From Diphasiastrum complanatum (taxonomy: Eukaryota; Streptophyta; Lycopodiopsida; Lycopodiales; Lycopodiaceae), in the NCBI GenBank assembly GCA_029204225.1, contig CM055095.1:13110530-13174529 (forward strand): DNA of 64,000 bases. Reading direction: 5' to 3'. The notes beneath the pieces were generated by a model. The model was not told the origin of the DNA. It saw only the letters and a program-made list of their open reading frames with translations, and did no database searches. Positions 56,388 to 64,000 of the stretch are shown here, in pieces. Within the stretch, counting starts at the first letter, position 1; each line of letters starts with the position of its first letter. The translations under genes and the position numbers were made by a program.

Positions 56388-57150
56388 ATGGATAGTGTGG
56401 AGAAGACCGTCGCAGAGATGCGAGCGATGATGGTAGCTAGTGGTTATGCGTCCTCCTCATAGCATGCTCCGCGTTATCCTTATCCATTTCCATCTTCTGT
56501 CGTTCCTCCTGTGTTACCTCCACCCTACCCAGAAGACAAAGATATTAAGCCTACTTGTTTCGCAGGAAGCACTACCCAACGCACAACTCATATAGTAGAT
56601 CAGTGGTTGCATAAGTGGGAGGAATATTTTGATTTGAAGCGGTCCCCAACTGATGAGGGTTGGCGGGTCCGCAAAGCTGCTTACCATTTCACTGATTTTG
56701 CTGACAGGTGGTGGTGCAAGTTGTTGAAGTCTAATCAGACTCCATCCACCTGGATTGATTTTAAGCGGGCTTCAGTTCATTCCTCCACATGAGCATGTGC
56801 ATGCGACGGATGCTTGGCTTTTGCATCGTCAGAGGCAGTACATGATGGTGCAGGAATATGCTGATAGGTATCGGGAGATGCTTTCAAGATTCCAAAAGAG
56901 ATTCCTGAGTGGCTAGTAGTCCACAAGTTCATATTTGGCCTTCGTGAAGAGTTGAGGCCTTCAGTGCTTAATGAAGGGTGCAAGACCTTAGAAGAGGCGG
57001 TTGCTACAGCTCTCAACTTTGAAGGTAATGTGCGCACCAAGGCTGAATCTGGAGAGCCAAGCTGACCTCAGAAGAAGGGTTCGCGAAAGTCTGGCCAAGC
57101 TGGTCAGAAAGGCTTTTCGCAGAAGGATCCTATCCAGATGCAGCAGACTT
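56388..57150 (+). pseudogene. Chromovirus C gag
   Basis: ATG at 56,388 starts MDSVEKTVAEMRAMMVASGY, with a stop at about 56,459. Capsid follows: TTHIVDQWLHKWEEYFDLKR, YHFTDFADRWWCKLL, then frameshift, YMMVQEYADRYREML, EWLVVHKFIFGLREELRPSV and LEEAVATALNFE. These are the retrotrans_gag hallmarks (F.GLR.E.R..V). A basic linker leads to the nucleocapsid. Gag would build the particle around element RNA. Confidence 0.8.
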
Positions 57151-57183
57151 TGAAGCCCAAGGCGGGATCTCCTATGGCTTGAC

Positions 57184-57654
57184 ATGCTTACGACAAGTCT
57201 CCCCTTAGTCTTGAGCAAAAGGAAAAGGCCAAGAAAGACGGATTATGTTTGTTCTGTCTTGGCAATCATTTTTTCAAAGATTGTCCTCAACATACGAGCA
57301 AGAAGCTCCATGTTATGCCGCAATGTCAAGATGAGGACAAGGATGAGGAAATTTTGGATGACTTGTTGGTAAGTGACGATGATAGTGAACTGATACGCAT
57401 GAGGGGAAAGCTAGAAGGTCATGACGTGCTCGTCTTGCTTGACACCGATTCCTCGCATAATATTATCAATTCTCCCGTGCTGAGGAAGTTTCGCTTAGCT
57501 ACTGTTCCATCTGATTACCGGTATACTGTTGAGATGCCAAATGGTAAGGGAACAGAGGTTTTGGGATGAAAGTTCTCTATTTAGACGCATAACGAGAAGT
57601 TAGACTTTGAAATTACTAAGCTAGCTAAGTTTGATATTGTACTTGGTAAGCGGT
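57184..57654 (+). pseudogene. Chromovirus C nucleocapsid and protease
   Basis: Zinc knuckle CLFCLGNHFFKDC (C-X2-C-X3-H-X4-C, one residue shorter than usual) near 57,249-57,290; an acidic linker; then protease VLVLLDTDSSHNIINSPVLR. The active-site DTG reads DTD, which would inactivate the aspartic protease. A stop after GTEVLG (57,569) precedes EITKLAKFDIVLGKRW, the usual end of the protease. Confidence 0.8.
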
Positions 57655-58734
57655 GGCATGCAAGTAAGCAGCCCGCTATAGATTTTAAGTCACATGTGTA
57701 TAAGTTTGGGCATGAGGGTATGTCTCATGTCTTAAAGGGGGAGAGACCATCTGTTGAGGGTCCTCTTGTTACCTGTATGCAAATAAAGAGAATGGAGATA
57801 TAGTATTTGTGGTTGTGTTATGTGAATGTTGATTCCAGTTTTGATTCTTATGTTGACACTCACTAATAAACCACAAGAAGCTTCATCTACTTTTGCATCC
57901 CCTAGTGCACATGCATTTTCATTACAGCCTAGATGTGACCCAACAAGTGAGTTGGAGAAGTCCATCCGCACTCAATTTAGACACGTGCTAATTAGTAATA
58001 TGCCAGAGGGATTGCCGCCTAGTCAGAACGTTGATCATTGTATTGAGCTCGTTCCAGGGGCAAGTCCGGTATGTAGGCCTCCTTATAGGATGAGCCTAAA
58101 AGAGGAAGAGGAAGTCAGAAAGATGTTGGAGTATCTCAAGCTCGGGTACATCCGTCCTAGTTATTCACCTTTCGCCTCTCCTATTTTACTTGTTAAGAAA
58201 AAGGATGGTAGTTTCGGATGTGTGTAGATTACAGGGGATTGAATAAGATCACTGTAAAGCACATGTATCTGATGCTCAGGATTGATGATCTACTAGATGC
58301 GTTGCAAGGTGCAACCATTTTCAGTAAGATAGATCTCAAAAGTGGATACCATCAAATACGGATTCGAGATGAAGACATCCAGAAGACGGCCTTCCGAACC
58401 CGTTTCCGACCCAGCCACGTTCATGATGCTCATGAACGATGTCTTGTGAGATTATATGGGCAAGTTTATAGTCAATTTTATTGACGATATATTGGTTTTT
58501 AGTAAAGCGGTCGAGGAGCATGAGGTTCACCTCAAGACCGTATTTGGCAAGTTACAAGCTTTTGTCTTGTACGCCAATGCTCAGAAGATAGAGTTGTGTA
58601 AAACTCGTGTCGAGTATTTGGGTCACGTAGTGACAGCTGAGGGTATTTCGGTTGACTCAGCCAAGGTCGCTGTGGTTAAGAAGTGGCCGAGGCCTGCCAA
58701 TTGCAATCTTTCTTAGGCTTTTGTAAGTTCTACC
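57655..58734 (+). pseudogene. Duplicated protease-RT block, unit 1
   Basis: After the protease end, a low-similarity connector leads to [55 protein letters not shown] (frameshift), [30 protein letters not shown] (catalytic D), then a deletion of about 45 bp removing the [12 protein letters not shown]-type segment, [18 protein letters not shown] (catalytic DD) and VEYLGHVVTAEGISV. It ends with FLGFCKFYR, joined directly to unit 2. Confidence 0.85.
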
Positions 58735-59826
58735 GGCATGCAAGTAAGCAGCCCGCTATAGATTTTAAGTCACATGTGTATAAGTTTGGGCACGAGGGTA
58801 TGTCTCATGTCTTAAAGGGAGAGAGACCATCTGTTGAGGGTCCTCTTGTTACCTGTATGCAAATAAAGAGAACGGAGATTCAGTATTTGTGGTTGTGTTA
58901 TGTGAATGTTGATTCCAATTTTGATTCTTATTTTGGTAATAATCAGATAAGCACGCTCACTAATGAACCACAAGAAGCTTCATTTACTTTTGCATCCCCT
59001 AGTGCACATGCATTGTCATAATAGCCAAGATGTGACCCAACAAGTGAGTTGGAGAAGTCCATCCCCACTCAGTTTAAAAACGTGCTAATTAGTAATATGC
59101 CAAAGGGATTGCCGCCTAGACGGAACGTTGATCATCGTATTGAGCTTGTTCCAGGGGCAAGTCCGGTATGTAGGCCTCCTTATAGGATGAGCTTAAAAGA
59201 GCAAGAGGAAGTCAGAAAGATGTTGGAGAAGTATCTCAAGCTGGGGTACATCCATCCTAGTTATTCACCTTTCGCCTCTCCTGTTTTACTTGTCAAGAAA
59301 AAGGATGGTAGTTTCCGAATGTGTGTAGATTACAGAGAATTGAATAAGATCACTGTAAAGCACAGGTATTCGATGCCCAGGATTGATGATCTACTGGATG
59401 CGTTGCAAGGTGCAACCACTTTCAATAAGATAGATCTCAAAAGTGGCTACCATCAAATACGAATTCGAGATGAAGACGTCCAGAAGACGGCCTTCCAAAC
59501 CCGTTTCGGTCATTATGAGTTTTTGGTTATGCCATTTGGATTAACCAATGCACAACCACGTTCATGATGCTCATGAACGATGTCTTGCGAGACTATATGG
59601 GTAAGTTTGTCGTCAATTTTATTGACGATATATTGGTTTTTAGTAAAGCGGTCGAGGAGCATGAGATTCATCGCAAGACCGTATTGGGCAAGTTACAAGC
59701 TTCTGTCTTGCGCCAATGCTCAGAAGACAGAGTTGTGTAAGACTTGTGTCGAGTATTTGGGTCACGTAGTGACAGTTGAGGGTATTTCGGTTGACCCAGC
59801 CAAGGTGGCTATGGTTAAGAAGTGGT
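58735..59826 (+). pseudogene. Duplicated protease-RT block, unit 2
   Basis: Starts GGCATGCAAGTAAGCAGCCC exactly like 57,655. It has an uninterrupted RT stretch (59,049-59,567) with [40 protein letters not shown] and [15 protein letters not shown], i.e. the segment unit 1 lacks. After a frameshift come [20 protein letters not shown] and VEYLGHVVTVEGISVDPAKV. Its own connector carries extra bases (GGTAATAATCAGATAAGCAC). The two units differ by several indels and substitutions. Confidence 0.85.
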
Positions 59827-60683
59827 CGACTGACAGGGATCCCAAGTTTACGGGAAATTTCTGGATTGAGGTGTTCGCCAAGCTGGGAACACAGTTGCGG
59901 ATGAGTAGCTCTAAGCATCCTCAGACGGATGGTCAGACAGAGCGAGTGAACCAGGGCTTGGAAGATATGCCTAGGGCATATGTTAGTAGTACACAAACAG
60001 ACTGGGTAAAGCATTTACCGCTATTGGAGTTCGCGTACAATGATAAGAGACCTACGTCCACTAGATTGAATCCATTTGAGCTCAATTATGGTTTCAGGCA
60101 ACTTAGTCCTGCAATCATAGGGATTCCGCATAGGGTACCTAGTGTTGTAGAGTTTTTTACTCAGATGCAGCAGAAGCTAGAGATGGCACGAGATAACTTG
60201 TCCAAGGCTGTGGCTAGGGCAAAGAGTTATGCCCGTGAGAACCATGCCTATCGGGAATTTGAGGAAGGAGATTGGGTGTTTTTACTAATCCCTTCGAAGT
60301 CGAAGGTGCTACGCACAGGAAGGTGCGCCAAGTTATCTCCTAGGTATTGTGAACCATGGTTGATTATTAAGAAGGTGAGCCAAGTAGCTTATAAGCTACA
60401 ACTACCTGTGGGATGCAAGGTGCATCCAATATTTCATGTTAGCAAACTGAAGAAATGTTTGCACGATGGCGATAGCCTGGTGGAAGGTCTAGTGTCTCTA
60501 GAGGAGAAAGACACCACAGGTTATGGGCCAGAAAGAGTCCTAGAGCGAATGGAACGACGATTGCGGAATCCCCTCCTTCAAGAGTATCTAGTAATTTGGA
60601 AAGGGCATCTATTGTCAGATGCTACTTGGGAGACGACGACATTGCAGAAGTCTTACCCAGAGTTTGTCATCGAGGACCAATGA
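59580..60683 (+). CDS. RT C-terminus fused to integrase and chromodomain (deletion fusion)
   Basis: A 367-codon open frame. Residues about 1-80 are RT palm/thumb (VEYLGHVVTVEGISVDPAKV, AMVKKW), joined within one codon to the integrase core at TDRDPKFTGNFWIEVFAKLG (second catalytic Asp) and KHPQTDGQTERVNQGLEDM (catalytic Glu). Next come LLEFAYNDKRPTSTRLNPFE, YREFEEGDWVFLLIP, VHPIFHVSKLKKCLHDGDS and a C-terminal chromodomain with YGPERVLERMERRLRNPLLQ and YLVIWKGHLLSDATWE. RNase H, the zinc-binding region and the first catalytic Asp are deleted, so integration activity is not expected. The chromodomain (histone-tail reader used for targeting) looks complete. Confidence 0.8.
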   Translation: MSCETIWVSLSSILLTIYWFLVKRSRSMRFIARPYWASYKLLSCANAQKTELCKTCVEYLGHVVTVEGISVDPAKVAMVKKWSTDRDPKFTGNFWIEVFAKLGTQLRMSSSKHPQTDGQTERVNQGLEDMPRAYVSSTQTDWVKHLPLLEFAYNDKRPTSTRLNPFELNYGFRQLSPAIIGIPHRVPSVVEFFTQMQQKLEMARDNLSKAVARAKSYARENHAYREFEEGDWVFLLIPSKSKVLRTGRCAKLSPRYCEPWLIIKKVSQVAYKLQLPVGCKVHPIFHVSKLKKCLHDGDSLVEGLVSLEEKDTTGYGPERVLERMERRLRNPLLQEYLVIWKGHLLSDATWETTTLQKSYPEFVIEDQ

Positions 60684-60690
60684 CTTGCCA

Positions 60691-60703
60691 GAGGAGGAAA
60701 GGA
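60691..60703 (+). other. Polypurine tract of chromovirus C
   Basis: GAGGAGGAAAGGA lies next to the 3' LTR, where plus-strand DNA synthesis would be primed. Confidence 0.8.
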
Positions 60704-60704
60704 T

Positions 60705-61180
60705 TGTTAGAGTCCAGTAACGACTCTATCATGATCTCGGCATGGCCGGTTACCAGAGAGCCTGAGGCCTAGTATTGGCAAGGGTCAGTGACCGACGAGG
60801 ACATCTGTCCCAAGTAGGGACCGGTGCGTCACAAGCAGTGATCCGGTGTGGCCGCCTGACAACTTAAGAGAGACGCGATGTGTGTTTTGACCATTGGGAC
60901 CCTAGCCGTCAGTGACGAGATGCTAGCCGGCAAGTAGTCGGGGTGACCAAGCGGGTCACAGATCTTTGGCGGGGCATGGGGGTGGTACTCTATGAGTCAC
61001 TCATTATTTACGGGTCACAGGGGTCATGCATGCCAAGTGGACTGATCACCCACAAGGGGATGCCATGTGCCAGTTAAGAGGAATAGTAGGTAGAAGGACT
61101 CAAAGAGGGGGCGCTTGGGAGGTTCATTCTACACACCGGCCTTCTAGGATTCACGAGCTTGGAGAGACTTGCTTGTGACA
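60705..61180 (+). repeat. 3' LTR of chromovirus C
   Basis: 476 bp, TGTTAGAGTCC...TTGTGACA, followed by the ACTTT duplication. Compared with the 5' LTR it shows scattered substitutions and small indels (e.g. CACGGCC/CATGGCC, GAGGGCC/GAGAGCC), so the insertion is not very recent. Confidence 0.9.
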
Positions 61181-61251
61181 ACTTTAATGCTAGAACCACA
61201 TCGAGACAAGCCGACTTTCATGACATTTGTAAAGTCCTACACACAGGATAC

Positions 61252-61718
61252 TGATCTAAGCATACCAATCAAAGCAACAACACAAGGGAACGGGTGGTGG
61301 ATAAACCAGCCCAACCAAACCTAGATCATACAGATCTAGCCCCCAAGCTCTGGATCAATCACAGTCATGGAAAGAGGAATCACACTAGCAGCATGTAGCT
61401 ACCAATCACAGAATCAAGCATACACTAGTGAGAGCCCAATAGGTATACTTATACCCTCCAAGGCCCATGCACCACTAGTAGTGCATTGTGAAACCTCATT
61501 GGACACCTCTACAGCCTATCTGGGCCACGTCATCCAGTTCCCTAATGACTCACTAATAGACCCATACCAACTCCAACACCATGTGTTTAGGCCTACAACC
61601 ATTAATTATGACCATGTACTCATAAGGGCCCCAATTCCCTTATAGTCACAATTAACTTACGGGTTGTTGGTCGTCCCTAGCATGGACACGCTACCCGAGA
61701 CCAGTCATGGGCATGACA
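61252..61718 (-). repeat. 3' LTR of chromovirus D
   Basis: Minus strand TGTCATGCCCATGACTGG...CTTAGATCA, 467 bp, paired with 62,941-63,398. It has 14-15 extra bases (ATACCAATCAAAGC) near its end that the other LTR lacks. Confidence 0.85.
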
Positions 61719-61746
61719 TTCTTCCCCCCTTATTCAAGTTCTGTCC

Positions 61747-62050
61747 TCAAAACTTAAAACTGGGAAAGTTCCTCCTTAAACTTCCCTCCTTTTCCCAGGA
61801 ATCATCATCGTCGGTACATCCCTTCCATTGAACCAGATGCTCGGTTGATCTTTTCGGGTTCAAGTCGAGATACACCCGACGATTCATCCAACAGGCCCAA
61901 TTGATCTCCAGATCCAAGATGCTCTCCTTCACGTAGACTCTTCTTGAGTCGGCTTACGTGAAATACCGGATGCACTTGAGATCCTTCCGAGAGTTCCAAT
62001 TGGTAAGCTAAGGAGCCGATCTTTTTCAAGATCCTATACGGTCCTCTATA
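61747..62050 (-). pseudogene. Integrase C-terminus and chromodomain of chromovirus D, frameshifted
   Basis: It continues the integrase ORF after a one-base shift near 62,050: GPYRILKKIGSLAYQLELSE, GSQVHPVFHVSRLKKSLREG. A second shift near 61,925 leads to the chromodomain: STEHLVQWKGCTDDDDSWEK and LRRNFPSFKFED. VHPVFHVS and the aromatic W of LVQWKG are the family hallmarks. Confidence 0.8.
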
Positions 62051-62051
62051 T

Positions 62052-62993
62052 CTAATGTTTGCCGGTACGCATTACACTTGAATCCTTCGGGATTCTCAAA
62101 TATACCCAATCCCCCACTTGGAAGTCTCTCAGTGATCTTTTCATATCTGCATAATGTCGGTCCCTATCCTGGGCACACTGGACATTTTCATGTGCAATCC
62201 GTAGCATTTCCTGCATATCATGTAGAAAATCCGCTACCTTCTGAAACTTGATCGTCCGAGTCTCTACCGCAATGGGTGATCTAGGCTCAAATCCGTACAT
62301 AAGCATAAACGGGCTATAACCGGTAGCCGAATGCTTACTACTGTTATAGGAAAACTCGATTAATGGAAGATACTTCTCCCAATCAGATTGTCGTCGGGAA
62401 ACATATGCCCGAAGCATTTGTTCCATCGTCTGATTTGTTCTTTCCGTCTGTCCATCCATCTCAAGATGATCAAAAGAACCCAAGCTCAGAGTCGTCTCTA
62501 GTTTAGCAAACACGGCCGGCCAAAAGTGACCGGTGAACTTCGGATCGCGATCGCTCACAATATCTCTTGGTAATCCGTAAAGTCTAAACAGACGCTCTAC
62601 AAATATCTGAGCTAAATCAGAAGCCTTCGCGGTGGCCTTTACCGGAATAAATGTAGCCAATTTGGTAAGACGGTCGACCGCAACCCAAATTGCATCATGT
62701 TGTTTATTCGTCCGCGGTAACCCAACCACGAAATCCATGGAAATACTATCCCATCTTTTATCCGAGATATCCAATGGATGCAACAATCCGCCAGCCTTAT
62801 GGCGTTCAGCTTTATTCAACTGGCATTGGTCACACTTGACCACATAAGATTCTACAAAAGGCTTGAGTTTTGGCCAATAAAAGTCCCTTCGTACCAAATC
62901 TAATGTACGATGTATGTAGGGATGTCCTGTGCATGAATACTGATCTAAGCAACAACACAAGGGAACGGGTGGTGGATAAACCAGCCCAACCAA
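62052..62993 (-). CDS. Open integrase ORF of chromovirus D, starting in its LTR
   Basis: A 313-codon frame whose ATG (62,991-62,993) lies inside the 5' LTR; about 17 LTR-encoded residues precede the integrase. The H-H-C-C zinc region is present except at its very start (GHPYIHRTLDLVRRDFYWPK, CDQCQLNK). The catalytic residues all appear: Asp in SMDFVVGLPRTN, Asp in IVSDRDPKFTGHFW, Glu in EMDGQTERTNQTM. Then SYNSSKHSATGYSPFMLMYG and QVGDWVYLRIPKDSSVMRTG, after which a frameshift separates the C-terminus. It is the least damaged enzyme domain in the window; whether it is expressed is unknown. Confidence 0.8.
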   Translation of the reverse strand: MVGLVYPPPVPLCCCLDQYSCTGHPYIHRTLDLVRRDFYWPKLKPFVESYVVKCDQCQLNKAERHKAGGLLHPLDISDKRWDSISMDFVVGLPRTNKQHDAIWVAVDRLTKLATFIPVKATAKASDLAQIFVERLFRLYGLPRDIVSDRDPKFTGHFWPAVFAKLETTLSLGSFDHLEMDGQTERTNQTMEQMLRAYVSRRQSDWEKYLPLIEFSYNSSKHSATGYSPFMLMYGFEPRSPIAVETRTIKFQKVADFLHDMQEMLRIAHENVQCAQDRDRHYADMKRSLRDFQVGDWVYLRIPKDSSVMRTGKH

Positions 62994-63398
62994 ACCTAGA
63001 TCATACAGATCTAGCCCCCAAGCTATGGATCAATCACAGTCATGGAAAGAGGAATCACACTAGCAGCATGTAGCTACCAATCACAGAATCAAGCATACAC
63101 TAGTTAGAGCCCAATAGGTACACTTCTACCCTCCAAGGCCCATGCACCACTAGTAGTGCACTGTGACACCTCACTGGACACCTCTGCAGCCTATCTGGGC
63201 CACGTCATCCAGTTCCCTAATGACTCACTGATAGACCCATACCAACTCCACCACCATGTGTTTAGGCCTACAACCATTAATTATGACCATGTACTCATAA
63301 GGGCCCCAATTCCCTTATAGTCACAATTAACTTACGGGTTGTTGGTCTACCGGTCCCTAGCATGGACACGCTACCTGAGACCAGTCATGGGCATGACA
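62941..63398 (-). repeat. 5' LTR of chromovirus D
   Basis: 458 bp, nearly the same as 61,252-61,718 apart from the missing 14-15 bases. No primer-binding site follows; integrase starts at the LTR edge. Confidence 0.85.
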
Positions 63399-64000
63399 AC
63401 ATTGCTGATTAGTTATGTACACGAGCTATTGATTGGGATGATGCGGGAATTACCAGGACTTCAGCTAACTCACTGGGACTTACTGGATATGGTGAGTATT
63501 TGTTGTAGCTCGGTGAAGCCCATGAGTTAGCCATTTATAATGGCTTAGCTTGTACCCATTCGGGCAGCTACACATATCATCCTCATAGTGGCGGACACAG
63601 TGTTGTCGACTACCTCATGGGGCCACCATCCTTTATCCCACTGAATTCACACTTCCAGATCCTTCCCACTACTCTCTCTGATCACTCCTTCATGTCCTTT
63701 CACATGGGGTCGTCCATCCCAACCTCACCACCTTTGCCCCACTCCTTTATTGACCGTGCACCCAAATAGTCCTTCGCTCAACCTTACATCGTAATCTACC
63801 AAGATGCTCTTATTTCATTACTACACCACTTTCCACATGATAGTCCATTGGAGTCACAGGCCGATTTTCTTACGACCTCGCTTCATACTATTGCCTTAGT
63901 ATCTTTCCCATTTAAACCCTACTTACGTCCTTCCAAATCCTCTCATCCTATTCGACTTCCTTGGTTCAATGAAGAGCGTCGTGCTTTACATCTCCGAGTT
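63399..64000 (+). pseudogene. LINE endonuclease C-terminus and linker
   Basis: LCTRAIDWDDAGITRTSANS, GYGEYLL, LGEAHELAIYNGLACTHSGS, YTYHPHSGGHSVVDYLMGPP and TTLSDHSFMSFH (the catalytic Asp-His near the end of APE-type nucleases) are read with TAG stops near 63,410 and 63,508. The linker to RT follows, with LPWFNEERRALHLRV at the window edge. It continues the LINE interrupted at 55,656 and 61,252. Confidence 0.85.

Larger units (their letters stand above)
55656..61180 (+). mobile_element. Ty3 chromovirus C with internal duplication, TSD ACTTT
   Basis: LTRs start TGTTAGAGTCC at 55,656 and 60,705; the 3' LTR ends TGTGACA at 61,180. The duplication ACTTT is at 55,651-55,655 and 61,181-61,185. 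Inside are gag, a mutated protease, two copies of a protease-to-RT block (57,655-58,734 and 58,735-59,826), and an integrase C-terminal half with chromodomain. RNase H and the integrase N-terminus are deleted. The polypurine tract GAGGAGGAAAGGA precedes the 3' LTR. The end of the 5' LTR and its primer-binding site are missing. Confidence 0.9.
61252..63398 (-). mobile_element. Ty3 chromovirus D reduced to LTR-integrase-LTR
   Basis: Minus-strand order: 5' LTR (63,398-62,941), integrase, chromodomain remnant, polypurine tract (GAATAAGGGGGGAAGA) and 3' LTR (61,718-61,252). Leader, gag, protease, RT and RNase H are all deleted; the 5' LTR joins directly to the integrase zinc region. It lies within the LINE endonuclease, 66 bp from chromovirus C. 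No clear 5-bp duplication was seen (GATAC left, ACATT right). Confidence 0.85.
55090..64000 (+). mobile_element. LINE split by two LTR retrotransposons, running off the right edge
   Basis: Pieces in order: ORF1 C-terminal codons MDDNLTYIQDTS (55,110), endonuclease (55,300-55,655), [chromovirus 55,656-61,180], endonuclease continues NARTTSRQADFHDICKVLHT (61,186-61,247), [chromovirus 61,252-63,398], endonuclease end GYGEYLL, LGEAHELAIYNGL, HSGGHSVVDYLMGPPS, SDHSFMSF (63,490-63,700), and linker PWFNEERRALH at the edge. Together they reconstruct the LINE order seen at 45,424-48,727. The LINE is 5' truncated at the CT tract. Confidence 0.85.

Overview
The window is nuclear DNA of a land plant, dense in transposable elements and with one recognisable host gene. 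Evidence for a plant: a DAWDLE/SNIP1-type FHA gene with plant-style introns (10,995-15,281), an interstitial TTTAGGG telomere tract (17,092), Ty1/copia and Ty3/chromovirus elements primed by initiator tRNA-Met (TGGTATCA...), and L1-type LINEs with a zf-RVT-like tail. The element mix suggests a large-genome seedless plant (fern or lycophyte), but that is only inference. Elsewhere only three unassigned exon candidates (18,301-18,450; 52,754-52,955; 53,514-53,583) might belong to host genes.

Layout. 1-3,746 (- strand): an ORF1-only half-LINE, a (CT)n tract and a LINE, head to tail; an ~90-bp retroposon sits in the half-LINE. 3,747-10,108 (+): a Ty3 remnant inserted in LINE ORF1, a second Ty3 LTR with leader, and a Ty3 RNase H segment fused to a LINE reverse transcriptase. 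10,995-15,281: the FHA gene. 15,282-21,284: mostly unassigned, with small duplications. 21,285-23,640: two 3' ends of one LTR family in inverted orientation. 23,630-30,571 (-): a decayed copia element split by an almost perfectly bounded gag-only LTR retrotransposon (25,208-29,175, TSD CATTT). 30,572-39,790: mostly unassigned, with a copia scrap, microsatellites, an A-depleted tract, a strong GC-rich hairpin, a degenerate repeat and a solo LTR. 39,790-48,727 (+): a copia scrap, then four LINE-family members head to tail, three junctions carrying a pyrimidine-rich or (CT)n tract. 48,728-50,560: LTR-like sequence and copia remnant. 55,017-64,000: a (CT)n tract followed by a LINE whose endonuclease is split twice by chromoviruses, one on each strand (55,656-61,180, TSD ACTTT; 61,252-63,398).

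How it works together. The LINE family appears to be a main organiser of the window. Four copies end in a small stem-loop, GACATTAATAAA and a CT-rich tract, and the next copy starts directly after that tract, which suggests integration into (CT)n microsatellites, including those made by earlier copies. LTR elements inserted later inside these LINEs. Nearly all element ORFs are broken; the longest open ones are a chromovirus integrase (62,052-62,993), an RT-integrase fusion (59,580-60,683) and one LINE ORF1 (45,778-46,605). The FHA gene has conserved splice sites and domain order, but one exon has an apparent one-base frameshift and the first exon was not found.
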